Below are positions 48,473 through 60,059 of a stretch of DNA of 64,000 nucleotides, in pieces. The stretch is from positions 23,622,001 through 23,686,000 of the forward strand of contig NC_083379.1 of assembly GCF_031755915.1 (NCBI RefSeq), written 5' to 3'. Position 1 is the stretch's first letter. The number at the start of each line of letters is the position of its first letter. The DNA comes from Ziziphus jujuba. Its lineage: Eukaryota > Streptophyta > Magnoliopsida > Rosales > Rhamnaceae. Under the pieces are notes generated by a model, which worked only from the letters and a program-made list of their open reading frames with translations, did not search any database and had not been told where the DNA came from. The position numbers and the translations under genes are program-made.

Positions 48473-49595
48473 TGATGAGAATCTGCCCAAATCCGCACAA
48501 CCGACAACCTACTGGGGAGCTGACTCGATACAAATAAAGACCGGGCCAATCACTAGAGCTTAAGCCAAGAGATTTAAAGACAATCTGACTACCTTTATAT
48601 AAGAAGTAATTAATTCTCAAAAGGGCTTGACAATACCCGAAGGTACAAAGCCCGTTTTAAACATCTGAATGGTGGAGGCCGATATAGACTCGGGTAAATG
48701 TTTTCGTGCAAATATGGACTCCGGGCAGCAAGAAAGGATTCCGAAACTTCATGGATTCAATGAATGTCTTTAAGATGTCATGGAATCAAGTCAAGGCCAA
48801 ACCAAAGGCAAACAACAAGGTGTTGTGCTCATAAGGGGAAGATATGGTCGGTTTTGCTGTATAGTTTGCTGGCTTTACTGTATTTTGTTGAGTTGAAATT
48901 TTCTCTTTGTTCCAATAAATGGCAACATGTGGAACTCAATGGTCATTCTACAAGGCATATAGAAGCTGATTTGGAGTTTAAATTGTTCAAAGATTGGTCA
49001 AAGACAGCTTAGTTAGAAATATAGTTAATTAGTTTCCTAATTTGATTTTGACTTTATGTTTTCGGAAATTAGTCTTTTATTTGGTTTTAATTTATTTATT
49101 TTCTGGTGAAATCAAGTTAGGAAAGTTGTTATTTTATTATTCTCATTGTAAATTAATTAATTTCCAATTCCAAAATAAAGGAATTAATTAATCAAATTTA
49201 GTTTATGAAAGAGTAAGAAATTCAGCCAACAAGTTTCCTAATCACTTTGGTAGCCGGTTTTTGTCTTAGCTTTTAAGGTTTATTGTTTTGTGACTCTAGC
49301 CTATTTAAGGACTTATTTTTGAGGAAGAACACACCTTCAATATTATTCAGAAAATTAATTGAGAGATAAAATTCTCTTTGTTCTTTTTAAACACCTAAAA
49401 CACCATTAGAGAGTGAGTGTTTTAGTTTTGACTTATCAATAGGGCTTCCAAACCTATTGTGGCATCTTCATTATACCAAAGTTTCTAATCACAAGTTGGT
49501 TAGGGGTTAAGGTTTTTCCATAAGAACTTGAACTTAATTGAGATCTGGACTAATATAATACGGGTTTAGGCATGAGTTAACCTAGGTTCATATTA
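48473..49595 (+). mobile_element. Solo LTR nested in gag
   Basis: A 1123-bp LTR of the same family, starting TGATGAGAATC and ending TAGGTTCATATTA (the usual CA end mutated to TA). GTAGG precedes (48468-48472) and GTAAG follows (49596-49600), a 5-bp duplication with one change. Gag sequence is continuous across it: QSLTQGSR before, TVEDYYKEMEMLMMRLSMNE after. It is visibly more different from the other two LTRs than they are from each other, so it came from another subfamily member. Confidence 0.9.
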
Positions 49596-50130
49596 GTAAG
49601 ACTGTAGAGGATTACTACAAGGAGATGGAGATGCTCATGATGAGGTTAAGTATGAATGAGGATCGTCAGGCAACCATGGCAAGGTTTTTGGGTGGTTTGA
49701 ATCGAGAGATAGCCAACCAAGTGGAGCTTCAACAATATGTAGAATTGGAGGAGATGCTTCATGTGGCCATCAATATTGAAACCCAATTCAAGGGGAGGGG
49801 TATAAGCTCCTAGCTTGAAGGAGTATCAAACAGTGGGAGGTCAAATCCAAATGTTTGGAGAAGCAATCCCACATATGACAACAAGCCAAAACCGAAGCTA
49901 GGTGATGAGAGCATCAATCAGCCAAAAAGGGAGGCTAAAGCCGAATCTGTCCAAGCACCAAGGAATGAAGGTAAATCAGATCTTAAACCTTCTAGAACTC
50001 ATGATATTGTGTGTTTTAATTGCCAGGGATGAGGACGCATTGCTACCCAATGTCTGAATAGGAGAATCATGGTGTTGAAAGGTAATGGTGAGTTAGAATT
50101 TGAAAATGAAGAAAGTGTGAGTGAAACCGA
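49596..50130 (+). mobile_element. gag, second part, with damaged zinc knuckle
   Basis: Continues gag with DRQATMARFLGGLNREIANQ and VELEEMLHVAINIETQFKGR. The CCHC nucleic-acid binding knuckle reads CFNCQG-stop-GRIATQC: the stop is TGA where CGA is expected, and the His is Arg. Several further stops follow. Confidence 0.85.
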
Positions 50131-50269
50131 GTAAGAAGAGGAAGAACTTAAAGATGAAGCCGAAACCTTAAATGCTAATGCCGAATTGAGCTTGGTGAGT
50201 AGGAGAGTCTTGACCGTGTAGAAAGATGAGGATCAAATACAAAGAGAGAGCATCTTCCACACTTGTTAT

Positions 50270-51015
50270 GAAATCTAAGGTAATATTTGTAGCATGATAA
50301 TTGATAGTGGAAGTTGTGCAAATGTAATTAGTAATGTTTTGATGGAAAAATTAGGCTTAGCAGCAATTAAACATCCCAGACCATATAGATTACAATGACT
50401 TAATGATAGTGGTGAGATGAAGTAAATAAACAAGCCAAAGTAAAATTCAGCATTGATAAATATGTGAATGTTGTTTTATGTGATGTTGTGCCTATGCATG
50501 CCGGACATATTTTATTAGGTAAACCATGACAATTTGATAAAGATACTATACATTATGGTCGAGAGAATGCTATTGCTTTTAGATTTAAAGGTAAAAAGGT
50601 CAAGCTGGAACCATTGACTCCCAAAAAGGTATTTAGAGACAAACTTCAAATACAACAAAGGAGGGAGTCCGAAAAGCTCAAAGAAAGAACTAGTATGGCA
50701 CCCATGGTTTCAACTCCAATCCAAGGGCGCAATACCAAACATGACCAACCAGATAAGTGTCCTAAACTCAAAATTGAGGGATAAGAAAGAGAGAAACCCA
50801 AGAGAGAAAGAAAAATTGAAAAGGTCGAAGGTGAAAGAAAATACATGGAATCCATGAGTCGTAAAGGAAAAGAAAGAAAAGAAAGGAAAAATAAAAATTT
50901 CTATCTTAGTTTTGGGGATGTTAATAAAGCCATTTTGAGTAAGAAACCATTGCTGATCATGATTTATAAAGATGCTTATTTAAAGATGCTTTTGTTGTAT
51001 AGAACTTTATCTGCA
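50270..51015 (+). mobile_element. Aspartic protease region and linker to RT
   Basis: MIIDSGSCANVISNVLMEKL carries the DSG active site of retropepsins. It is followed by VVLCDVVPMHAGHILLGKP, with TGA where Trp is expected next. A basic linker (KKVFRDKLQIQQRRESEKLK, later NFYLSFGDVNKAILSKKP and LIMIYKDAYLK) matches the same part of the copy at 62.3 kb. After KDAYLK the RT domain is missing. Confidence 0.85.
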
Positions 51016-51377
51016 TAGTTGAGAGCTTTACTTAGTGGAAATTTGAAAATTTGGGAGAGATTGTTTGCTAACTTTAAATGGTGTGATTTCTGTAAAGATA
51101 AATTGGTATTTCTAGGATTTTTTGTGATAGTGTTTGACCCAGGAGATTGCGTTTGGTTACATTTAAAGGAGAGGTTTCCCAAACAAAGAAAGTCGAAGCT
51201 TATGCCGCGTGCGGATGGACCTTTTCAAGTTTTGGAGCGGATCAATGAAAATGCTTACGAACTTGATTTACCGGGTGAGTATAATGTTAGTGCTACATTT
51301 AATGTTACTGATTTATCTCCTTTTGTTGCAAGTGATGATTTTTATTTGAGGGCAAATCCTTTTCAAGATGAGGGGAA
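51016..51377 (+). mobile_element. RT scrap joined to integrase C-terminus
   Basis: An open frame first gives [19 protein letters not shown], the RT thumb segment, then jumps within a few codons to [36 protein letters not shown] and [16 protein letters not shown], the C-terminal part of a Ty3/gypsy integrase. About 700-800 codons of RT, RNase H and integrase core are absent at this join. The purine tract AGGGGAA at 51371-51377 directly precedes the 3' LTR. Confidence 0.9.
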
Positions 51378-52509
51378 TGATGAGAATCCGTTTGTGCCCA
51401 CACAACCGACTACCTTCCATGTTACTAATCCAATATAGATGAAGACCGGACCAATCACTAGAGAAAAAGCCAAGAGATTCAAAGACAACTTGGATGGATT
51501 CATACAGGAAGTTATCAATTCTCAAAAGGGTTTATCCATATCCAAAGATACAAGACCCATTTTATGCATCTAGGCAGTGAAGGCCAATACGGACTCGAAT
51601 AGCTGTTTTTGTGCAAATATGGACTTCAACAGCACGGAATGGGTTCAACACTTTTTGAACTCAATTGATATCACTAAAATTTCATGGAAACAAGTTAAGG
51701 CAGAAGCAAAAGCAATCAAAGAAGGCATTTGTGCATAGGAGGAGTTTTTGGACGAAATTGCTATTTTTGTTGCTGACTTTACTGTATTTTCCTGAGTTGA
51801 CATTTTCTCTTTGTTCCAATCAAGGGAAACATGTGGGAATCATCATTAATCCTATTTGGTATCCTACATGGCACATTGGATCATATTTGGAGCCTTTATA
51901 AGCTGGAAATTAATCAAAGTTAGCTTAGTAGTAAAACTAATCAACTTGCTTCCTAATTTAATTTTGACTTTTTGTTTTAGAAAACTAGCTTTTATTTTGG
52001 TTTTATTTAATCATTTTTCTGGACAAATTAACTTAGAAAAGTTATTATTTTATTATTTTTATTGTAAATTAATTAATTCCTAATTCAAAATAAAGAATTA
52101 ATTAATCAAAATTAGAATTAGGAAAGGAATGGAATTTCAGTCACATTAGGAAATTGATATTGTATGGCCGGTTTTCTCTTAGATTTTTAGGGTTTATTGC
52201 TTTGCGACTTTAACCTATTTAAGGGTTATTTTTCAATGAGAATGCATCTTCAATATTATTTAGAAAATTAATTGTGAGACAGAATTCTTTTTATTCTCTT
52301 TGAACACCTAAAACACCATTAGAGAGTGAGTGTTTTAGTTTTGACTTATCACTAGGACTTCCATAACCTATTGTAGCATCTCCATTATACCAAAGTTTAT
52401 AGTCATAGGTTGGTTAGGGATTAAGATTTTTCCATAAGAACTTGAACTTAATTGAAATCCGGACTAATATAATACGGGTTTAAACACGAGTCGACTTAGG
52501 TTCTTATCA
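51378..52509 (+). repeat. 3' LTR of the Ty3/gypsy element
   Basis: 1132 bp, TG...CA ends, colinear with 45508-46641 with scattered substitutions and small indels. Reading frames inside are not conserved between the copies. Confidence 0.9.
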
Positions 52510-53490
52510 GTTTTTAAGATTTTTTATCTGGGGCTGTGGCTATCTAATTGTCTTTGAATTGTAATCTTTATTTTTTGTTTGATGATTGTAATAGTGTTAG
52601 GCTTTCTTATGATCCTGCTTGATGTTTTGAGAATAGAAAAGCTTTTCCTTTTTGTTTCTCTTGTGGTGTAGCCTAGCTTTAGGTTCCCTTTTTGGCTTAA
52701 TGTGTTCTTACATATGAAAAAAAAAAATGATAAAGAAATGGTGAGGTTTAATTGGATTAACAAATAGGGTTTTTAGTTGTTGTATACATATGTATAAGGG
52801 TAAAGGTTTTAGAATTTTTTAAGTAATAGTCTTAAATTAGTTACAAAAATGAAAAAAATAAAAATAAAAAGACAATAGATTCTGTTAAAATTAATAGATT
52901 TTGAAAATAGATATCATCTGTTAAAATTTTTCTTATAGCCCCTTAAGTGAAAATCAGTTAATATAGAAGGTAGTAAAGTGTATTTTGGCCTATATATTAT
53001 ATTTATAAAAAGGCTTTAATAAGGATGTCCTCAACTTTTTAAATTAAGGACAATTAGGTCGAATCATTTAAAAGTTTTGAATTTGATAAATGATAAAATA
53101 TCATATTAAAACCAAGAGCTCTAAATCATTTGACTCTCTTATCCTGTAACATAAAAAAGTTAAGTATCTTCTTATTAGAGCTTTATTGCACTAGTAGCTA
53201 TGTGCAGGTTAAATCAACTTGGGTTAGATAGTGCAACAAATAGTGAAAGTTTGCTTACTTTAATAGACCTCAAAGCATGTGCTTTTGCATTCAAATATAT
53301 TATTGTATTATTTATTTAATATTGTGGGAGCTTTTGTATTGGGTGCCAAGCACACCCTAAGAGATTTACTAAATTATAAATGCTATTATATTATTGTTTT
53401 ATATTTAATTATATTTATTCTTTAAAAATATTTACTTCTCCATATTTAAAGAATATTAAAATTTCAACCAATAAAATAAAACTATATCAA
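52510..53490. other. Spacer between the gypsy and copia elements
   Basis: No gene was recognised. A stretch near 52.55-52.75 kb has the look of a transcribed 3' end or LINE tail but has no supporting domain. The rest is AT-rich. Confidence 0.55.
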
Positions 53491-53495
53491 TGTGA

Positions 53496-54004
53496 TGTTG
53501 AAAAATATATAAGAATATATATGTATATACATGTGATCTAAAATACATACAATTGATCAAAATAAATTAAAGAAATTGGAACTTGTATATCCTTAGATTT
53601 GATATGCTTTTGATGAATTTGTTCGAGGCCTGTGTAGTACCACAGTGTCCTTAAGACTATTCTCATCCTATCGATGTGGGTGTTTTCCGATAGTCGTCTT
53701 TTAGAATACAACGGATTCTCGAGCTCTTGGACACAGCACTTACGAAGTTTTCTTCGAACTTTTAGTGCACCTTTGCTTTAACACTCTACTATGCAAGTAA
53801 AACTATCTTTCCTGTATTTTTTTTTTCCTTTCAAACTCACGTGTGGGAGAGAGTATTTTTCACTATGTTTTCTTTTTGGCTATTGCACCCAATTTTTCCA
53901 AAACTCTCTTTTTTTCCCAGAATCCAAAACCAAAAAGACGAACCAATTAGACTCATTAAGTGCCAATAAAGTCAAATCAATCAAACTTAATAAAAAACAT
54001 TACA
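53496..54004 (-). repeat. 3' LTR of the copia element
   Basis: 509 bp. Shared with the other LTR are AATTGATCAAAATAAATTAA, CACAGTGTCCTTAAGACT, CTCTACTATGCAAGTAAAAC and CAAACTCACGTGTGGGAGA. Confidence 0.95.
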
Positions 54005-54672
54005 ATCCCCCACATGAATGATTTTACTACTAGACAATGTAGTACTCTGGTGGTAAAGCCCTATAGTTGGAACCGTATAGGATAGGTAGATGTTATTTTT
54101 TGAACCTTCCCTTGTGAGACTATATCTTTTTTACTGACTAATGGTAGATGCGATATCTTTGAACTATCTCATCATTTACGTAAATGACAACTTAGTTCAC
54201 ACAGATTCCTTCCTGGTGTACTTCAATTCTCACTGTTGTGTTCATTTTGGTCTTGAACATCTGCCTGATTCTGCGAGAGTTCTAGAGAATTGCGCCCTTA
54301 ACAATTCTCCTTTGAAGCAGCCACTCTTCTCTCTCACAGGTGATTTCTTTTTCCAATGTAATCAGCATCACTATGCAAAGATTATTAAACACACACTTAT
54401 AGGAATCATTAAAAGCATACTTTATACTTAATGTATTTCTATCACTGTTTCATCATAGAAATGAGCAGAGGATTAACCTCCACAGTGATCCATACCAGTC
54501 TTAACAATTGCGTTGTCCCATTGAACCTAGATATTGGGATCTCCAGTCAACTAGATTGAGTTTCCATCGTATTAACTTTACTAACGGGCTTGAATCCCAT
54601 TCTCCTTGATGATTTCTCAACTAATTCTTTATTTAACCCCTTGATTAGCGGATCTGCTACGTTATCTTCTGA

Positions 54673-55436
54673 CTATACATAGTTTATCGAGATAACTTCA
54701 GTTGAGATTAATTGCCTAATAGAATTGTGTCTACGACGAATGTGTTTAGACTTTCCATTATACATAACATTCTGTGTCCTGCCAATCGCAAATTTACTAT
54801 CACAATGTATACTTATTGTTGGCACAGGTTTAGGCCACCTCGGAATGTCCTCCAGAAATTGGCCTAGCAATTCTGCCTCGTCACCATATTTATCTAATGT
54901 AATGAACTCAGATTCCATCGTGGATCGAGCTATTACTATTTGTTTTGAGGACTTCCACGTTACAGTTGCACCCGCTAATATAAATACATAGCCACGAGTG
55001 GATTTTAAATCCTTGATATCTGATATCCAGTTAGTATCACTGTATCTTTCTGATACAGTAGGATATCTCATATAGTGCAGTCCGTATTCACGAGTATATC
55101 GTAAGTACTTCAGTAATTTAGCGATTCCTTTCCAATGACTATCATCTAGATTACTCGTGTATCTACTTAGTCTACTTATAGCGTAGGCTAATTTTGGTCT
55201 TGTAAAATTCATTAAGTACATTAGCCCATTGTGTATTCCACTTAAGATACACTCTCTCCTTTATTCTTAGATAAGTGTAAACTCACATCTATGGGTGTTC
55301 TGGCTATACTAGTATCATTTTCACTAAAATTAGCCAGTATTTTATCCACATAATGCGTTTTACTAAAAATGATTCCATTCAAAGTCCTCATGATTTTCAT
55401 TCCTAAAATCACATCCGCAAGCCCCATATATTTCAT
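54673..55436 (-). mobile_element. copia RT end and RNase H
   Basis: The 55436-55242 frame gives GLADVILGMKI, the segment after the RT active site. The 55221-54673 frame gives [20 protein letters not shown], then [40 protein letters not shown] and [10 protein letters not shown], the copia RNase H domain with its D, E and D residues in place. The two frames are separated by stops. Confidence 0.9.
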
Positions 55437-55900
55437 GTTAAATCTAGATTAAAATCACATCGGAGAACAAGTATTAAAATAATTAAGGCCTTCTTATTTC
55501 TTGTATCCTTTAACTAGAAGTCTTACCTTGTATTTATCTATAGTTCTATCTACTTTCATATTCCTTTTAAAAATCCATTTGTAACCCAAAGGTTTACAAC
55601 CCGGAGGAAAATCTACTAACTCCCAAATGCGATTATGCAAGATAGAATCTATCTCACTTTTCATAGCTTATTTCCATAAATTCCCTTCAGGAGAATTTAT
55701 GGCCTTTTGGAAGCTTTGAGGTTCACTTTTTAGCATATAAGTAAGAAAATCTAGACCGTAGGATTTTTCTGTTCTTACTCTCTTGTAACTTCTAAGCTCA
55801 ACCTCAGTCTCAACATCAGTTTCTTGTTATTAATCACTATCATGATTTTCTTCATCGATAGTACCATAAATTCGTTTAGACAAACTCGGTCCTTCTTCCA
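55437..55900 (-). mobile_element. copia RT N-terminal part, core deleted
   Basis: Minus-strand translation gives YMLKSEPQSFQKAINSPEGN, then AMKSEIDSILHNRIWELVDF and GCKPLGYKWIFKRNMKVDR, the start of copia RT. It reaches KGYKK-stop-EGLNYF near 55490 and then goes directly into the segment that follows the active site. The YVDD motif and about 130 residues around it are missing. Confidence 0.85.
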
Positions 55901-56159
55901 CTTTATATGGAAAAATTTGTTCGAAAAATTATGCATTTCTCGATTCTATTATCGTATTCTTATGTATATTAGGAATTTCTGACTTATACATGAGAAACCG
56001 ATATGCACTACTATTTTGTGCATATCCTATGAAAATGCAATAAACTGTTTTAGGACCTATCTTCCCTCTCTTTGGAGTTGGTACCATAACTTTGGCTAGA
56101 CACCCCCATATTTGTAAGTAATTATAGGAAGGTTGTCTTCCCTTTTATAACTCATAGGG

Positions 56160-56796
56160 TGTCTTTACTTGATCATTCCGGGGCACCTTATTTAAAAGGT
56201 CATTTACCGACAAAACGGCTTACCCCCATAAATTCTGAGGTACTTCAGAACTTCTCAATATTGCATTCATCATTTCCTTTAAAGTTCTATTTTTTCGTTC
56301 AGCCACACCATTCGATTGTGGCGAATATGGTGGAGTCACTTCATGTATTATGCCATGTTGAGCACAATACACTCCAAATGGAGTCATATACTCCCCACCA
56401 CGATCACTTCTGATCACTTTAACTTTTATGTTGAGTTAATTCTCAACTTCCTTTTTTATAGAGAATAAATTTCTCTATAGCTTCATCCTTGCTCTTAAGC
56501 AAGTGCACATAGCAATATTTCATGCTATCATAAATAAAGGTGATAAAATACTTATTACTGTCTCTAGTCAATGCAAACTTTAAATCACATATATTACTAT
56601 ATATTAAATCCAAAGGTTCATTATTTCTTTCAATTGTTTGATATGATAACCTCACTAATTTTGCCTCTACACAAGTTTCACACTTGTGTTTGGAATCAAT
56701 ATCACACATGGAAATATGATTCAAGTTAATTAACCTCCGCAAAGAATCAAAATTAACATGACCTAGTCTACCATGCCCACAAAATGGAAGACTCAA
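56160..56796 (-). mobile_element. copia GAG-pre-integrase and integrase
   Basis: GHGRLGHVNFDSLRRLINL carries an HxxH-type zinc-binding start, with CETCVEAK as the Cys pair. The catalytic core has ICDLKFALTRDSNKYFITFI (first Asp), IRSDRGGEYMTPFGVYCAQH (second Asp) and PYSPQSNGVAERKNRTLKEM (Glu). A frame break near 56440 splits the core. Confidence 0.9.
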
Positions 56797-57196
56797 GCAG
56801 GTAAACAGAAGAACTACTAGCTTTATTATTAATATTCTTTGGCTTCACAATCATTACATTCAATTTGGACATACCATTTGCTACATAGCCCTTTCCCACA
56901 GACATTTCATACTTGGACAAGATAACCTTGTCTGACTCAAATACTAAGTGAAAACCATGTTTGCTTAGCAGCGATCCATACACCAAATTCTCATGAATAT
57001 CTGCAACATACAATATATTATTCAGAGTCAGATCCTTCCCAGAGGTCATCTTTAAGACAATCTTGCCCTCCCCTTGGATTTCTGAAGTGGCAAAGTTACC
57101 CATGAATAACTTTTCCCCATTTGCCTTTGGTTTGAAGGAGGTGAATATGCTTTTATCTGCATACATGTGGTGGGTTACACCTGTATCTATCACCAC
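56768..57196 (-). mobile_element. copia aspartic protease
   Basis: MVIDTGVTHHMYADKSIFTS holds the active site, with DTG in place of the DSG usual in copia proteins. It continues KLFMGNFATSEIQGEGKIVL and LNNILYVADIHENLVYGSLL. The frame is open for 142 codons and overlaps the integrase frame start. Confidence 0.85.
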
Positions 57197-58151
57197 TCTG
57201 TTGGATTAGAACCCACTAAGTTCACCTTAGAGACAATAGCGTTTAGGCCAATATCATAAACTTTTCTTGTGATGTGCTTCATCATTTGTGCCTCTTTGTT
57301 CTTTTTTCTTTTCGATAGTCTACAATTCGCCACTCTGTGACCGATCTTGTCATAATTGAAACATTTCCCTTGGAACTTAGCCTTCTTGGAGATGCCTCCT
57401 TTAGGCCCTAACTTTGAACATTTTCCAAGTTTCTTCTTATTCTTGGAGCTACTTCCATGCTCCACAACATTGGCCTTCACCATGGCTTTCATGGATCTTT
57501 TGTCAGACCTTCTATTGTCATCTTCAATTCGAAGCTTTCCAACAAGAGCTTCCATATCTATTTCATTTCTCTTGTGTTTTAGATAATTCATGAAGTCTCC
57601 CCAATTAGGAGGCAACTTTTCTATTATAGCAGCAACCTGAAAGGCTTCATTAATGAACATCCCTTCGGCAAGAAGTTCTTGGATGAGCACTTGTAGCTCA
57701 TGTACTTGACTCATCAATGGCTTGGTATCCACCATCATGTAGTCCAAGAATCAGTTTACGAAAAGCTTTCTGGACCCTGCATTCTTAGTCTTGTACATCC
57801 GATCCAAAGTTTCCCACAGCATTTTTGTTGACTTCATGCTACAGTGCACTTTGTACAGGCATCAGATAGGCCATTCAGGACATAATTTTGATATAAATAA
57901 TCAGAATTCTTTAATGCATCATCCACAATCAGACTCTTTTTGTCACTATCTTCACTATTTGGTGGTTCATCTTCAGTCAGGAACCTCGCAAGATCCAACA
58001 TGGCTAGGTAGAACAACATCTTCTGTTGCCACCTCTTAAAATTCGATCCATCGAACTTCTCAAGTCTTTCTGCATGACTTGCAGGAGGAGGCACTTGAAA
58101 CATAGGAGTCTGAGTGGGCACTTGTGCAGCAGGCACATCTCCACTTGCCAT
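57190..58151 (-). mobile_element. copia gag
   Basis: The N-terminal frame 58151-57834 starts MASGDVPAAQVPTQTPMFQV and contains ERLEKFDGSNFKRWQQKMLF, the usual copia gag start. The second frame 57747-57190 has ELQVLIQELLAEGMFINEAF, VAAIIEKLPPNWGDFMNYLK (UBN2-type gag) and a knuckle CFNYDKIGHRVANC whose second Cys is Tyr. A frame break lies between 57834 and 57747. Confidence 0.9.
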
Positions 58152-59456
58152 TTCTGTATAATCACAAAAAAAGAAATCAATTAGTTGTTATTTTCTATCT
58201 CAACAAACTAATTGAAGCCAATTTCCAAAAGGAAAACACACAAAAATGTGATATTTAAAGGTTTTTGTAATCATAAAATTTCTATATACAACCACAAAAA
58301 TTATTTTATACATCCACGAAAATTGCTGTATACACTTGCAAAATTACTTTATACACTTACCAGGACTGATATAATCAATTACAAAATGATGACATCATCG
58401 CTGACATCACTGTTATGTGTCACTGTTGCTGATGTGATACTATGATAATGTGGCACTCAGTCACATCATCAGCTTGCTAAATTGGCACTGACCACGTCAT
58501 GTGTCGCGCGCAGAGGCAACACTTGTCACCTATACCAGGTCAACAAGTGGCATTTCCTTAATGCGACACATGATTTGTTCCAGAGATCGACATGTGTCAT
58601 CTGTCACAAATCAACACGTGGCACAATGGCTGGTCGACATATGGCCTCGCCACAGTGCGCCATGTCACCTTACCACTGTGTGCCATTTGTCGTTGCCTCG
58701 TCTCGCCACATGGCACTCTCTCATCATGATATATGGCAAGCGCAGAATTAGTTGGGCTGATTTTCTTATGGGGCTGTGTCTGAATTGCACCTTGATCTTG
58801 GGCTGAACAGTAGCTAGTTCTAACCACGGGTTAGGCTTTGAAACTGGGCTAGATCCATCACAATTTAAAATTTAGGCGCACCAACCCAGAATCCTACCCA
58901 TACCTATTTTTCCAACCCTTTAACCCAATTTTTGACCCGTCTTCGACCTCCAGCTAAATTTTCTCGACCCGTTTCACTGATAAACATGTTTTCCGACCCA
59001 GTTCAAATTTTTCATCATTTGTTAACTATTTCGGCGACTGAAAAATGCCGGAAAACACCAAAATCTGTAGAATTTCATGGGCAAAAGATTTTGATAAAAA
59101 CAAAGTAAATATAAGCCCAAAATATCTACAACCCATGGGGAAATAAAAATATGTACATATTTATTTTGTTTTTTCCTTTTTACTAAAACCTTTCAAACTT
59201 GGTACAAAGTGTAGATCTATAATCATATAGAAAATATTAAACACCAAAACAATAAAGCATGGAAACATAAATCAATTACACAAAAATTAAAAAATAAAAA
59301 CTCATCCACAAACTTATACACGGGTTTGAAGCCAAAAATAAATATCTATATATTTTTTTCTTTTTTTTTTTCCAACACACAAACAGATCAACTATAATAA
59401 AAAAATTCTAACATCCACATATATCTACATATATTACTCGGGAATATTCTTAAGAT
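58152..59456 (-). other. copia 5' leader with clustered CAC(A/G)TG-type words
   Basis: This 1.3-kb untranslated leader between the 5' LTR and gag is long for a copia element. Its 58380-58760 part is less AT-rich and contains repeated words such as GACATGTGTCA, AACACGTGGCAC, GCCACATGGCAC and CACATGATT. No protein is supported. It may have captured foreign sequence. Confidence 0.6.
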
Positions 59457-59972
59457 TGTTGAAAAATATATGAAAATATATATGTATGTAATGTCGATCT
59501 AAAATACGTACAATTGATCAAAATAAATTAAATAAATTGGAACCTATATGTCCTTAAATTTTATTTGTTTTGATGAATTTGTCCGAGACATGTGTAGTAA
59601 CACAGTGTCCTTAAGACTTTTTCCGTCCCACCGGTGTCGGTGTTTTCTAACGATCGTCTCTTAGGATACAACAGATTCTCAAGTTCTCGGACATAGCACC
59701 TCCGAAGCTTTCCCTTCGAACTTTCAATGCACCTTTACTTTACCACTCTACTATGCAAGTAAAACTATTTTTCCTGTATTTTTTTTCCCTTTCAAAACTC
59801 ACGTGTGGGAGAAAGTATTTTTCATTGTGTTTTCTTTTTGATTACTACACCCAATTTCTCCAAAACTCTCTTTCCTAAAATCCAAAACCGAAAAGACAAA
59901 CTAGTTAAACTAATTAAACGCCAATAAAGTCAAATCAATCACACTTAATGCAAAATGTTCAAAAACGTTACA
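59457..59972 (-). repeat. 5' LTR of the copia element
   Basis: 516 bp, colinear with 53496-54004 and with visible differences (roughly one in ten bases by eye, not computed). Followed outside by the TGTGA duplication. Confidence 0.95.
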
Positions 59973-59977
59973 TGTGA

Positions 59978-60025
59978 CATATCATTTTAATAGATATTTT
60001 GGTAAATTAAGTGGTAACTCTAATG

Positions 60026-60059
<34 letters not shown>

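Larger units (their letters stand above)
45508..52509 (+). mobile_element. Ty3/gypsy retrotransposon, both LTRs present, internally deleted
   Basis: The 5' LTR 45508-46641 and 3' LTR 51378-52509 share start (TGATGAGAATCC), end (TAGGTTCxTATCA) and order throughout. Between them lie a primer site, gag, a zinc knuckle, aspartic protease and the integrase C-terminus, all on the plus strand and full of stops. RT, RNase H and most of integrase are deleted. A solo LTR of the same family (48473-49595) sits inside gag. Flanks are TTTTT before and GTTTT after, a decayed 5-bp duplication. About 5.9 kb would remain without the nested LTR. Confidence 0.9.
53496..59972 (-). mobile_element. Ty1/copia retrotransposon with both LTRs and perfect target duplication
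   Basis: LTRs at 53496-54004 and 59457-59972 both start TGTTGAAAAATATAT and end AACxTTACA on the plus strand. TGTGA lies immediately outside each end (53491-53495 and 59973-59977), a perfect 5-bp duplication. The coding order on the minus strand from high to low coordinates is gag, protease, integrase, RT, RNase H, which is the copia order. A purine tract GTGGGGGAT adjoins the 3' LTR at 54005-54013. Stops and a deletion of the RT core make it inactive. The primer site next to the 5' LTR (ATCTTAAGAATATTCCCGAG on the minus strand) is not a tRNA-Met type I recognise. Confidence 0.95.

Noticed and set aside
52550..52760. LINE 3' tail
   Set aside because: T/G-rich transcript-like text only. No endonuclease or reverse transcriptase, no clear poly-A tail and no duplication.
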